64,000 nt of DNA, from positions 47,303 to 111,302 of the forward strand of contig JAFWKQ010000079.1 in assembly GCA_017545665.1 (NCBI GenBank). Reading direction: 5' to 3'. The translations under genes and the position numbers were made by a program. This DNA is from Atopobiaceae bacterium. GTDB taxonomy: Bacteria; Actinomycetota; Coriobacteriia; Coriobacteriales; Atopobiaceae. This document shows positions 45,618 through 54,064 of this stretch, piece after piece (position 1 is the stretch's first letter; the number at the start of each line of letters is the position of its first letter). The notes below the pieces were generated by a model. That model was not told where the DNA came from. It did no database searches and saw nothing but the letters and a program-made list of their open reading frames with translations.

Positions 45618-45647
45618 AAGATGGCCGTCATCTTTTGCTTTTTTGTT
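45618..45647 (+). terminator. Possible intrinsic terminator
   Basis: AAGATG (45618-45623) and CATCTT (45629-45634) form a six-pair stem with a five-base loop, then TTGCTTTTTTG follows. It would end any transcript entering the debris region from the left. Confidence 0.4.
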
Positions 45648-45879
45648 AAGCCAGCGGTACTTTTCACAGGGAGACCAGGGGGTTCCCAAGAAGGAAGAGG
45701 GCTTTTACATCCAAGCGAATGAGGGTGTTGCTAACGTTCGTGTGAAGTGGGCATAGCTTAGCCGACGTTGCCGCGATCGCCAGCTGCATCAAGGGAGGGA
45801 CGTCAGCGAGTGCGCGAGGTGCCTCAGGGCGTGCGGGCTTGGCGTCTGCGTCGTGCGGGATGGCGGCAATGCTAAGTGG

Positions 45880-46240
45880 CGCGAGCTAAGGCGACGGGAT
45901 TGTCAGAATCTGTTGTTTAACGCGGAGATGTCTTGGAGCGAATCGCCGCGTCGTCCATCTCCGCTGGAAGCGGTCAATCGATTTCGACCGCCCTCGCCGC
46001 GCGCGGCGTATCCCGTGCCGTGGATTCCGCGCATCCGAAGGAGGAGGCCATGTTGCACTGTCTAATCCCCACGGCTGTGAGCTTGGGTCCTCCCTGTGCT
46101 TTACTATGCTTTTCCCTATTCTCGGGAACGAGGCGACTTCTTGTCCCTCGGGGAAAGAATGCGGCTAGCTCATCAGTGCAGTATCGTTGTATCGTGGAAC
46201 GACGTACCGTCGCAGCGTGAAGTTATGTATGGCAAGACGT
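45880..46240 (-). mobile_element. Degenerate IS21-type transposase fragment, copy 2
   Basis: The region matches the 33050-33470 fragment along most of its length by eye, in the same orientation. Its minus-strand translation runs KLTAVGIRQCNMASSFGCAES, then TARDTPRAARAVEID, a stop, and PLPAEMDDAAIRS, so the frame is broken. Shared sequence also includes the outer segment near ACCGTCGCAGCGTG (33412 and 46207). The two copies bracket 12.4 kb of defence-type genes. Confidence 0.6.
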
Positions 46241-46258
46241 GCTGCGCGCATGCTTCGA

Positions 46259-47026
46259 CTACTCGACAAGCTGGGTGCTTCGTCTTAGAACGGGTATATC
46301 GAGCTTGTCGTTCCTAATCTCACTAATCGTACTGGCCACGTTGCTTGTGAGTCTGTCGAGCGCGAGTGTAATGTTTTGATTGAGGTTTTGCTCCTCCAAA
46401 ATGGCGGTGTCAATTCTATGGGCAAGTTTGCCAACTTTAGGATTTGATTTCGGATTAATGCAAAACGTATCAGTAAACAGGACCTGTGCGTAACGTCTTT
46501 TATGATCCTTACGGTTCTCTAGCAACTTTTGCTCGTGGGGTAACACTATCTCATGATAAGCATCCTCTTTATGGAGCAGCAAGAATAGCTCGAAGCTTGG
46601 GTTGGTCACTGCGTAGATGTCGTCTTCTTCCTTGAGTGATAAAAGCTCTTTGTATTGCCTGCCACACTCATCGGCACCCTTACGGCCTTCTCCGACTCTA
46701 CAGTATTTGTCTGCATCAAAAACTATTACCATACGGTCTAGTTTTCTGTTGTAGTTGAGTTCTGGTCTATCTTTTTGTTTGTGCGCAAATAAAACGAGGG
46801 ACTTGGGATCTGATCGCCCAGCGTCGCCATCCGTCTTTTCCCATTGACAGATATCTACCAAAGGATGCAGTTTTAGTTGCCTTGCGTTTTTGATGAGTTC
46901 TTTGAAGTAGTAGTTTTCTGTACCTTGGCCTTCGCAGATGAATACATATTTCCTACTCGGTTCAACTTCGTTTTGCGAGTCGCTTCTGCGTTCGTTCCAA
47001 GAGGAGATTTCACGAGCGGGCGGCAT
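46259..47026 (-). CDS. RloB/AbiLii-like protein (Toprim-type nuclease candidate)
   Basis: ATG 47026 has ATGGAGG eight bases upstream, giving 255 residues and a start just inside the upstream gene. The N-terminal KYVFICEGQGTENYYFKEL carries the conserved Glu of a Toprim-like fold, and MVIVFDADKYC supplies the DxD. NPSFELFLLLH follows, another RloB signature. RloB proteins pair with AAA ATPases in abortive-infection systems such as AbiL, where they act as nucleases. The ATPase gene (47010-48389) overlaps by 17 bases, so the pair is translationally coupled. Confidence 0.85.
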   Translation of the reverse strand: MPPAREISSWNERRSDSQNEVEPSRKYVFICEGQGTENYYFKELIKNARQLKLHPLVDICQWEKTDGDAGRSDPKSLVLFAHKQKDRPELNYNRKLDRMVIVFDADKYCRVGEGRKGADECGRQYKELLSLKEEDDIYAVTNPSFELFLLLHKEDAYHEIVLPHEQKLLENRKDHKRRYAQVLFTDTFCINPKSNPKVGKLAHRIDTAILEEQNLNQNITLALDRLTSNVASTISEIRNDKLDIPVLRRSTQLVE

Positions 47027-48389
47027 GGGAAAGGCCTCCATTCGAGCTCTTTAGCTCCCCGAAGACGGGTACGGCACCATAGCGTCCCTCTAAATAAGCC
47101 TTGGAGATGTCTTTGTCGAATCGCTCTTTGAATCGATCCAAGGAATACAGTCGGCTATTACCATCGAGGTCTCTGTCCACAAACCAAATCTCATCGCGGC
47201 GGAACAGGTCCTGCCTCATAATCGAGGCTTCGTGTGTGCTAAACACAAGCTGAGCGCTATGTTCCTCGTTAAGCTCCATGAATAGGGTGAGCAGCCGCCT
47301 CACGAGCATGGGATGCAGGCTTCTCTCCAACTCGTCGACGATGAAGACCATATCATCACCAACAGCTAGCAAAAGAACAATCAGGTCAAAGAGGCGCCTT
47401 GTGCCGTCGGACTCTTCACTAAAGTCGAATGGCGTGCGTGAGCCTTTGTGTCTTAGTCTTACCGCGATGGCTTCCATTTCTCCATCCGAGCGGAATTGAA
47501 TGACGGTCAGGCTTGTTTCTCCTCGAATGGTTACCGCAAGATTTTGTTCCTGCGCGCTGGTAAAGCGCTTCTGAACGTCTTCGATTATGCGTCTTAAAAG
47601 GGGCGAGGGAACTATATCTAGAAGCTCATCGTTTGTCAGCTTGTCAAGCTCGATGCCAGAAACACCAGTATCGAACGAGCTCAGAGTTTGCTCGATTCTC
47701 TTCCTAACATTTTTATTGAAGAGATAGTCGTGATACCGATCGGCCATGACTGGCTCTGTGGGTCCTATAACCATGACCTGCTGAGTGAGCCAATCAAAGA
47801 CTCTTTTAAAAATTATGAGCGGAGAACCCTCGTCAAATCGCTTTGCCCTATTTAGCTCCGAAAGGAATAGCCCCGCGTCGTTCGTTAGGAAGTCTTCTTT
47901 GTACGTTTCAAAACGTGCCTGGCTTTTACCGCTCAATGGCAGCGCCGTTAAGATGCTTCTGTCCTCAACGATGCGTTCGATTAGAGGTTCTGTGGAGTTA
48001 CGATGTAGCTCGTACAGCCACTCTTTTGTGATCTTTCTCTGCGAAAGAATCGCGGTGAAGCCGTAGGCATAATAATGCCCCCCGATGCTGAACTGCAATT
48101 CGAATAGGCTATATCGGTCTTTGTTTTTGGGATCGTTCCTGCAATACAGGTTCGTCGACTTAAGGGGGAGCCCGGCGTTCAACACATGCTGAACGAAGCG
48201 AAAACAATCGATCAGGTTGGTCTTGCCCGAAGCGTTCGCGCCATAAACTGCCGCGTGCTTGAGCAGTTTTATGCCGTCGGACTGAATAACATGACCTTGC
48301 ATCATGCGAATCTTCGAAGAGGAGACCATGGGCATCTCCGTTTCCTCGTTGAAGGACTTGTAGTTTCCCACCGTCAAGCGTATGAGCAT
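47010..48389 (-). CDS. AAA-family ATPase (AbiLi/RloA-like) partner of RloB
   Basis: ATG 48389 has GGGAGG eight bases upstream and is preferred over GTG 48398. The 459-residue protein has an SMC/ABC-type ATPase core: Walker A GANASGKT at residues 50-57, FIVDELERSLHPMLVRRL as Walker B, and STHEASIM as the switch His. The LIRLTVGNYKSFNEETEM start is typical of OLD/AAA_15/AAA_21 defence ATPases. It probably senses infection or DNA ends and controls the RloB nuclease. A palindrome upstream (48430-48452) may regulate it. Confidence 0.87.
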   Translation of the reverse strand: MLIRLTVGNYKSFNEETEMPMVSSSKIRMMQGHVIQSDGIKLLKHAAVYGANASGKTNLIDCFRFVQHVLNAGLPLKSTNLYCRNDPKNKDRYSLFELQFSIGGHYYAYGFTAILSQRKITKEWLYELHRNSTEPLIERIVEDRSILTALPLSGKSQARFETYKEDFLTNDAGLFLSELNRAKRFDEGSPLIIFKRVFDWLTQQVMVIGPTEPVMADRYHDYLFNKNVRKRIEQTLSSFDTGVSGIELDKLTNDELLDIVPSPLLRRIIEDVQKRFTSAQEQNLAVTIRGETSLTVIQFRSDGEMEAIAVRLRHKGSRTPFDFSEESDGTRRLFDLIVLLLAVGDDMVFIVDELERSLHPMLVRRLLTLFMELNEEHSAQLVFSTHEASIMRQDLFRRDEIWFVDRDLDGNSRLYSLDRFKERFDKDISKAYLEGRYGAVPVFGELKSSNGGLSHAARS

Positions 48390-48429
48390 CGTGGCCACCT
48401 CCCGTAAGGTCTCTTCATGAGTATGACAT

Positions 48430-48452
48430 ATTTGGTGAATTTTTCACCAAAT
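48430..48452. promoter_or_regulatory. Perfect 10-bp inverted repeat in the divergent promoter region
   Basis: ATTTGGTGAA (48430-48439) and TTCACCAAAT (48443-48452) form a perfect palindrome with a three-base spacer, about 40 bp before the ATPase start. A -10-like CATACT/TATGTC lies next to it on the minus strand. It fits an operator, possibly for autoregulation of the abortive-infection pair. Confidence 0.5.
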
Positions 48453-48710
48453 AATTCGTTTAGTGGATAGAGCCCTTTAATTACCTTGTTCTGCCGGTTT
48501 TGGACGATCTGATCGGCGATCAGTACATACGGAGATGCCATCGAGCACGCACGCACGCGAGCTACCGCACGAAGCGTGTGGGTGTTGATCTGCAAGAGCA
48601 ATAGTGCCCAAAGTGTCCTTCTCGGTGTATACAGTCTCAATTCCTGTCCTCTGCCTTTCGTAGAATGGCTGCGGTATTACGGAGGTGTTGAGAGAGCGGA
48701 GAGTGATTTC

Positions 48711-49265
48711 ATGTTGTGCGAAATGGCGTACCAAGAACAAACCGTTGAATCGATTAGAGAGAAGGCGATTGCGACCGACGTTGCCGCTGATGGAGGCTTC
48801 TTCCAGCTGCGGAATATGCTTGCAGTGTTAGTGTCACTGGATGGGCGCTGGATTAAGGGTGTGGGTAAATCGAATGATCGAAAGCGACTGCTACCGCCTT
48901 TGAGCACGATTAAAGCTATTAATGGCGTAAGCGTGAATGCTTTGGTCGACCTGGATGGCTACGGAAAAGGAAGAGTGACCAGCGGTAGAGCGGATACCTA
49001 TTTCCTCATACGTGAGCTTGGTCGCGCTTTGGCGGACGGAGAAGCGTGCTTTGAGTATGTTGGGGGAGAAGATACGCTTGTCATAAAACGATATATGCAT
49101 CGATTGGGCTTAGGGCAATTGGATTTGAGCGCAGAGGACTATATCGCGGCTCGCTCACCCAACTCGGATTCCTCGTGGATTGTTACACTTGACGTGTGTT
49201 TCACTGCCGTGGGCTTGCGAGAGTTTGTTATTACGGTTTGCGATAGCTATCTTGGTAGTAGGTAG
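48711..49265 (+). CDS. Hypothetical protein, 184 aa
   Basis: ATG 48711 is preceded by GGAGAG at eight bases; the longer upstream frame has no site. No membrane segments or signal peptide are seen. A glycine-containing RWIKGVGKSNDRKRLLPPL, a PPLSTIKAINGVSVNALVDL stretch and a long helical C-terminus (TYFLIRELGRALADG, LREFVITVCDSY) are present. I recognise no family. The gene is divergent from the ATPase/RloB operon, so it could be a regulator or an unrelated cargo gene. Confidence 0.55.
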   Translation: MLCEMAYQEQTVESIREKAIATDVAADGGFFQLRNMLAVLVSLDGRWIKGVGKSNDRKRLLPPLSTIKAINGVSVNALVDLDGYGKGRVTSGRADTYFLIRELGRALADGEACFEYVGGEDTLVIKRYMHRLGLGQLDLSAEDYIAARSPNSDSSWIVTLDVCFTAVGLREFVITVCDSYLGSR

Positions 49266-49434
49266 ATATTTGGCTGAGCAGTAACCCAACTTGGCACCGA
49301 CGAAAGCGCGGACATCGGATCGGAGCGGGCTTGTCATGACGGCGATGGACACAGTCGCTGAGTTCGCGTAAATCAAAAACCGTTTCAATTCACGCGACTG
49401 GATCGCTAAGGACTGCTGCGCTCCGCTGGCTCAA

Positions 49435-49501
49435 AGGAGCTTGCCAGGCTTGCGCCAAATGTATCGGGCGAAGTGTTGAGCCGCCCGCTGCCCAGCTCGC
49501 T
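49435..49501 (+). pseudogene. Fragment of a second PIG-L deacetylase 3' end
   Basis: The 67 bases match 32883-32949 of the PIG-L gene at about 60 of 67 positions by hand, including the codons for AGSKELA and EPNVSGEVLSR (here APNVSGEVLSR). Homology stops after SRPLPS. No other part of a PIG-L gene is present nearby. It marks the right side of a 16.5-kb stretch bordered by the same gene end. Confidence 0.75.
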
Positions 49502-49561
49502 GCGGCGTGTGGTATCCTTCCCCATGATCGCTCCTTTCGTCGGGTGTGATCCTTTTGCCTT

Positions 49562-49594
49562 CCCGTCTGACGTGGCCGCGCCAGACGGGCTTTT
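49562..49594 (+). terminator. Possible intrinsic terminator
   Basis: CCCGTCTG (49562-49569) and CAGACGGG (49582-49589) form an eight-pair stem followed by CTTTTCT. It lies just 3' of the small minus-strand gene and of the PIG-L fragment. Confidence 0.55.
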
Positions 49595-49626
49595 CTATTT
49601 CTTACGCGCTTCCATGTCGGCGCGAA

Positions 49627-49776
49627 TCAGTCCCTTACGTATCCCGCGAAGTCCGGTTGCTCCATAGCCCATGCCAGGATGTCGACCTCGGCGGGGTAGA
49701 AGCGCATTGTCTTCTGTGTGACGTTGGCCTTGCGGTAGCGCTCGTTCGCTTCCTTCTGCGCTTCCGTGTATGCCAT
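49627..49776 (-). CDS. Small protein, 49 aa (ribbon-helix-helix-like)
   Basis: ATG 49776 has AAAGGAG right upstream; a longer frame to 49923 has no site. The sequence MAYTEAQKEANERYRKANV then QKTMRFYPAEVDILAWA resembles short YTEAQK-type proteins of Gram-positive bacteria, with a strand and two helices as in ribbon-helix-helix DNA-binding proteins. It may be an orphan regulator or antitoxin; no toxin is next to it. Confidence 0.7.
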   Translation of the reverse strand: MAYTEAQKEANERYRKANVTQKTMRFYPAEVDILAWAMEQPDFAGYVRD

Positions 49777-50267
49777 GGCCGTTCTCCTTTCAGGTCGTGT
49801 GCAAAGCCGGGCGAAACGCGCGCGCCTTGCCCGAATGTGGTGCTGCGTTGCGTTGAGACAACTGAAGTAGTCGTCCCTGCGCGTGGTGAGCGCCAGCGAT
49901 ATGGGCGGCATCACCTTTTTCACGATCCCCCTGTGCGTGAGGCATACCTGTATGAGCGCCCTACCTGTACGACCATTGTCTTACGCGAAAGGGGCGGATT
50001 GACTCGAATTTAGAGTGGCCAATCGCGGTGCGTCTAGGTCTGGGATCACTGCAGACGTTAGGGGTGAGGTGCACCGTTTTCTCGGATACGGAAAACTCAG
50101 GTCATTTAGGTGGTCATATGTCCTACGAGATATTGAAAGTCGTGTCCGAGTGAAGAGGAGTATGGCGGACAAGTAGACCGTTTGTGCAAGCGGCGACCAA
50201 ATCGTTCCGAGCCTAGCAATTCGCAAGTGACAAGACTCCTTTTCGGCTTTTTAGCATGAATTTTAGA
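49777..50267. other. 491-bp gap, nothing convincing seen
   Basis: No frame with a ribosome site or recognisable motif is present on either strand. The palindromic element at 50268-50389 follows. Confidence 0.5.
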
Positions 50268-50389
50268 GCTTTTGTTTGAAATCTGGAGCTACTTCGCTCA
50301 GGGGACGGAATGTCACTCCGCATTTCCGCAGATAGAAGCCTTGCCTTTCGGAATCCGTCCTAGCGGATACCCAAATTTCAAACAAAAGC
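50268..50389 (+). repeat. 122-bp palindromic element, copy A
   Basis: The ends GCTTTTGTTTGAAAT (50268-50282) and ATTTCAAACAAAAGC (50375-50389) are perfect inverted repeats. The same layout, length and orientation recur at 51606-51726, with the shared internal phrase AGCGGATACCCAAATTTC. It brackets the gene at 50511-51503 on its left. Confidence 0.8.
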
Positions 50390-50510
50390 CTCAATTCTTC
50401 TCTAGAATGGGCCATGCGGTGACTCGTTTGAGCAAAGCTGCCAAGGGCGCCCTCTCTGCACCTGCCAGGAGCGCCAACTCCGCAAGAGCCGCACCGCAGC
50501 CGCCCCAGCG

Positions 50511-51503
50511 TCACCGAAACTCCTCGCGCTGCAGCAGCCTGAGCAGCTTGTTCTGCCTCCGCAACCTCGCCTCGCTGGGCACCGGGCGACGCAGCCCCAG
50601 GTCGCGCGCAATCTGGCGCGCCGGATACTGTAGCCTCTCCGCGCTATTCATCTGCGACTTGTTGATTGACGTCACCAAGTAACCCATCGTTTTCATGGCG
50701 TTTCGCCGGATGCGCGTCTTCTCTGCCTGCTCATCCTCGTCGTGATACTCGTGGCTGTCATACTCGCCCGTCACCCGCACCTCCTTGCCGTCGACCTCGA
50801 TCTTCCACATGAAGTCAGGCGTGTAGGTCGTTCCCTCCACGTAAGACACCATCTCCTTCTCCACGCCAACGCTCTCGTTAACCGACGGCATGGGCAGCCA
50901 CCATCCTCCCAGGTTTGAGGGTAGGCATAGCGCGAGCAGGGCGTTTGTCTCCATGGGCGAGTTGCAGTGGTCGGCTACCCACGACAGCGCGAGAGTCGCC
51001 TTCTTTGCGCCGCGCACGTCGCCGGTCCTCTCCACGTAGGCGACGAGCCTGTCGCGCGTGGTAATGCTCTTTTTGTCTGGCCGCTTCTCGAACCCGCCAA
51101 GGCTCGCGCCCCGCAGATAGTACCCGCCGCAGAGCTCGTTACCTAGCTGCGCGAGTTCCACGAGCGAAAGCTGGCCCGCGAGCTGCACAAACAGGAATTC
51201 TGGCGTGCTCACCAGGATGTTGGGCGCAATGCGCAAAAAGGAACCCTGCGGGATTTCGTGCGGCCACAGGTGTGGTCGCAGCGTCTGCGCGTAGCGCCGA
51301 CTCTGTTGCGCGCCCACAAGAATGTCGAGCGGATAATCGGGTGACATGATGAGCCCCTGCTCACGGGGATGCAGGCGACTGGCGTCTTTCACGCTGCTCA
51401 CGGCCCTTGCAAGCGACCGCGCCTTGGTCTTTTGTCCTGTTGAGAGACCCTCCTTCTGGCGCCAGTAGCGCAGGGCAGACATGTGGCTCACGCATAGGTT
51501 CAC
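50511..51503 (-). CDS. Nuclease-like protein (Vsr/DUF559-type candidate) with N-terminal AbiEi-like region
   Basis: GTG 51503 has AAAGGAG six bases upstream, giving 330 residues. The first ~130 residues (CVSHMSALRYWR, WPHEIPQGSFLRIAPN, LVSTPEFLFVQLA) recall AbiEi-type antitoxin/DUF559 N-termini. The C-terminal half has YTPDFMWKIEV, GEYDSHEYHDEDEQ and MKTMGYLVTSINKSQM, resembling the D-(x)n-ExD/H pattern of very-short-patch-repair-like (DUF559) endonucleases. Coriobacteriia carry several such proteins. Its placement between two copies of a palindromic element suggests a mobile cassette. No partner toxin is seen. Confidence 0.6.
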   Translation of the reverse strand: MNLCVSHMSALRYWRQKEGLSTGQKTKARSLARAVSSVKDASRLHPREQGLIMSPDYPLDILVGAQQSRRYAQTLRPHLWPHEIPQGSFLRIAPNILVSTPEFLFVQLAGQLSLVELAQLGNELCGGYYLRGASLGGFEKRPDKKSITTRDRLVAYVERTGDVRGAKKATLALSWVADHCNSPMETNALLALCLPSNLGGWWLPMPSVNESVGVEKEMVSYVEGTTYTPDFMWKIEVDGKEVRVTGEYDSHEYHDEDEQAEKTRIRRNAMKTMGYLVTSINKSQMNSAERLQYPARQIARDLGLRRPVPSEARLRRQNKLLRLLQREEFR

Positions 51504-51605
51504 GGTTGCTCCTTTCGTCTGGGCTTCCAGAGGCTCTTTGCGGGTGCGGGGAGGACCATGGTACAGGTTGGGCCTAAGAACGCACGATTTCTCACAAAAT
51601 TATCC

Positions 51606-51726
51606 CTTTTGTTTGAAAAATGAAGCTGTTTCTCCCGTACGGACGCGTCGCACCCCATGTTTGGGCAGGTCAGAGGCCTGCTTTCCAGAACCCGCTCCAG
51701 CGGATACCCAAATTTCGAACAAAAGC
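51606..51726 (+). repeat. 122-bp palindromic element, copy B
   Basis: The ends CTTTTGTTTGAAA (51606-51618) and TTTCGAACAAAAG (51713-51725) are near-perfect inverted repeats. The segment shares direct-repeat identity with copy A, most clearly from CAGCGGATACCCAAATTTC onward. It lies upstream of the nuclease-like gene. Confidence 0.78.
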
Positions 51727-51895
51727 ACATATTTTTGTGCGAATCGCTCACACTCGCGGACCAAAGGAGCGGCTCGACCTGCGAGAAGTGAATACGCTTG
51801 GCCCTTGTCGTGCTCCTTCGCGCTCAATAGGGCTCAGAATCTCGCTCGCGCTGACTTTGGTTATCCAAGATTCGCGAGCCAGCCCCTTACCGCGG

Positions 51896-53881
51896 TTACC
51901 ACCTGCCGCAGCAGCGCTTGTACTTCTTGCCGCTGCCGCATGGGCAGGGGTCGTTGCGGCCGACCTTCATGACGGAACCGTCGGGATTGAAGAACAGCCT
52001 GCGGTTACTCATGCGCCTCGCGAGCTCGTTCGGTGACCACCCGTTGTTGGGCCAGTTGGGCAGGCCGTTACACATGTTCGTCCATAGGGACACGAGCTGG
52101 TTCAGCTGCGATTCGTCCGGTATGAAGCCGTTCCTTTCCAGGATGTCGAAGAACGCCTGCGTGCTGCCCTGAGGCTGGCCCCAGAATACCTCGGACATCA
52201 GCTCCTCGATGACCCTGTCTGCGAAAGGGTAGTCGTTGTCGTCGTCGGGCACATGCGCGTCCAAAAAGTCGCGCAGGGAAAGAGCCGGTGGCTGCTCCAT
52301 GGCCCAGAAGAACGCGGACCCGCGCGCAAGCATTTCCGCTGTGGGAACGCGCGGGTCCTTGCCGCGCTGCTCGCGCATGATCCACGAGATGAGCTTGCCC
52401 GGTTCGCCCCGCTCCACGGCACCGTCTTTGTGGGGATCGCGACCTTGCTCCCTGCGATGCTCCCACAGAAGCTCGTAGTGCAGGAGGTAAACGGCGTCGT
52501 TGGTTTGGAACATACAGGCGTTGAGCTCGTCGGATCCGAGATAGTTGTAGATAAGATCGGTTATCTCGGCGGGGTTCGCGAAGCCCGCGGGATAGGCAGT
52601 CCGGTACTCGCGTACCGCATCTTCCATACGGACGATTCCACGCAGCTCTGCGAGCTCATCGAGAAACGCGAACAACTGCTTGCGGTCGCGAGCGTACGCG
52701 AGCGCAGCATCCCAGTCGACGGAGCGCGCCGCCTCCACCACTTCGCGCGGCATAACGGCAACGATGCCGTCGCCGTCGCGGAAGTAGTAGCACAGACCGA
52801 ACGCTGGGAACGGATAACCCGCGACGGAGCCCAGCCCTTCCAGCTCCCCTGCGCTTATGCGCCACTGGCCGCCGCGACTCGCGAGTTCGCGCAGGTTCTT
52901 GAGTTCCCGCTCATCCGCATAGTCTAGATGCATCTGGAGATTTTCGGGCTCGGCCAGGCCGAGCCAATAGGCACGGTCTTCCTCGTCGAAGACACCGAGC
53001 AAGGCTGCGTCGGTTACGGGCAGGTCGATAAGCTCCTCCAGCTTGAAGCGTGGCTCGCCCTTCAAACAGCGCTTTTGCATGAACTCTTTCAAAGAGGTGC
53101 GGTTGTCACCCTTAAATGCCTCGCGCATGTGAGCATCGATTGCCGCCTTGCGCTCCTCCTCATTCAGTCCCGCGAGCGCACCGCGATGTTGCCCCTCCAA
53201 GGGGCCGGACGCGCGTTCCTCCATCTCGATCCCGTGGCGCAGGTCCTCCAGGTCGCGCTCGACTTTCCGCTCGCGAACCTCGCGCGACGCCATGACGAAC
53301 TCCGCGCCCGTGCGGACCACGTTCCCAGCCGCGATGTTGTCCGCAAGCAGCTCGTTCAGCTCCTTCAAGAAGCCATCGCCTATGTTCACGGGCATCTCGC
53401 TCATGAACATGGCGTACACGACCTTGTCCTCAAAGGGCAGAAGCGTGGTGTGGACAAGGGCGGGAAGGCGCGTGAACATGGTTTCGAGGTGCTTGGTAAG
53501 GCCGCTCACCACGAAGGTCTGGTTGTCGTAGGTGAAGGAGAACTCGGGCTGGCTGGGCGCCTTTGTTGCGAGGGCGCTGGCGTCGCTTGGCAGCGGGGAC
53601 ACGAAGAAGGTCGCCGTAAGGCAGTCCTGCCAGGAGTCGACGATGCCCAGGTCGCGTTGCTGCAGGTTGTAGGGGTTATCACGCACGAAATCGTCCAGGA
53701 GGCCGCAGTTATGCCATAGCTCCTCGCACGTCTCGCGCTGGGCGACCTCTGCGATTCCGCGCGGATCGCTCTCGTCGTAGAGCTCGGCGTCGGATACCAC
53801 CTGCAACTTGCGATGGGCGTACACGGTTACCATGTCGAACAGCTTGAAGAAACGCGCGGCTTGCGTGACGGGAAGAATCAT
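51896..53881 (-). CDS. SEC-C metal-binding domain protein, 661 aa
   Basis: ATG 53881 (AAGGAGCAGCC upstream) starts MILPVTQAARFFKLF; the longer frame to 54028 has no site. The C-terminus ends in a SEC-C motif, NDPCPCGSGKKYKRCC, a zinc-binding module first seen in SecA. The rest is soluble and helical with no other motif I recognise. Proteins of this type are common single-copy genes in Coriobacteriia and often lie near stress or chromosome-maintenance genes. The role is unknown. A palindromic repeat separates it from the rhomboid gene upstream. Confidence 0.75.
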   Translation of the reverse strand: MILPVTQAARFFKLFDMVTVYAHRKLQVVSDAELYDESDPRGIAEVAQRETCEELWHNCGLLDDFVRDNPYNLQQRDLGIVDSWQDCLTATFFVSPLPSDASALATKAPSQPEFSFTYDNQTFVVSGLTKHLETMFTRLPALVHTTLLPFEDKVVYAMFMSEMPVNIGDGFLKELNELLADNIAAGNVVRTGAEFVMASREVRERKVERDLEDLRHGIEMEERASGPLEGQHRGALAGLNEEERKAAIDAHMREAFKGDNRTSLKEFMQKRCLKGEPRFKLEELIDLPVTDAALLGVFDEEDRAYWLGLAEPENLQMHLDYADERELKNLRELASRGGQWRISAGELEGLGSVAGYPFPAFGLCYYFRDGDGIVAVMPREVVEAARSVDWDAALAYARDRKQLFAFLDELAELRGIVRMEDAVREYRTAYPAGFANPAEITDLIYNYLGSDELNACMFQTNDAVYLLHYELLWEHRREQGRDPHKDGAVERGEPGKLISWIMREQRGKDPRVPTAEMLARGSAFFWAMEQPPALSLRDFLDAHVPDDDNDYPFADRVIEELMSEVFWGQPQGSTQAFFDILERNGFIPDESQLNQLVSLWTNMCNGLPNWPNNGWSPNELARRMSNRRLFFNPDGSVMKVGRNDPCPCGSGKKYKRCCGRW

Positions 53882-53990
53882 GGCTGCTCCTTGGATAGTG
53901 GCCGGCTGGCTCCAGTATAGATGGGCGGACGCGTGTGCACCTTGGGGATTATGCTGCCTTGGTGCTCTGCGCCATCGGAATCCACGGCCG

Positions 53991-54044
53991 ACAAGCTGAC
54001 AAGGGGACATGACAAGGGGACAGGTCACTTGTCAGCTTTTCGCC
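53991..54044 (-). repeat. GCTGACAAG-type palindromic repeat, inverted copy
   Basis: The reverse complement matches 58871-58926 over about 54 bases, including AAAAGCTGACAAGTGA and TGTCCCCTTGTCA. It contains several mutually pairing AAGCTGACAAG/CTTGTCAGCTT arms. It lies 20 bp after the rhomboid stop and may act as a terminator for it. Confidence 0.75.
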
Positions 54045-54064
54045 AGGCCCCGGCATGTTGCGGC

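Larger units (their letters stand above)
44851..46258 (-). other. 1.4-kb region of transposase debris without intact genes
   Basis: Apart from the two transposase fragments listed separately (about 44927-45260 and 45880-46240) I see no supported gene. A terminator-like hairpin, AAGATG/CATCTT at 45618-45634 followed by a T-rich run, lies between them. Frames such as 45092-45649 on the plus strand look like shadows. Confidence 0.55.

Noticed and set aside
48576..48710. N-terminal extension of the 184-aa unknown protein
   Set aside because: No ribosome site; ATG 48711 has a good one.
52928..53719. 263-aa plus-strand frame over the SEC-C gene
   Set aside because: No ribosome site or motif; antisense shadow.
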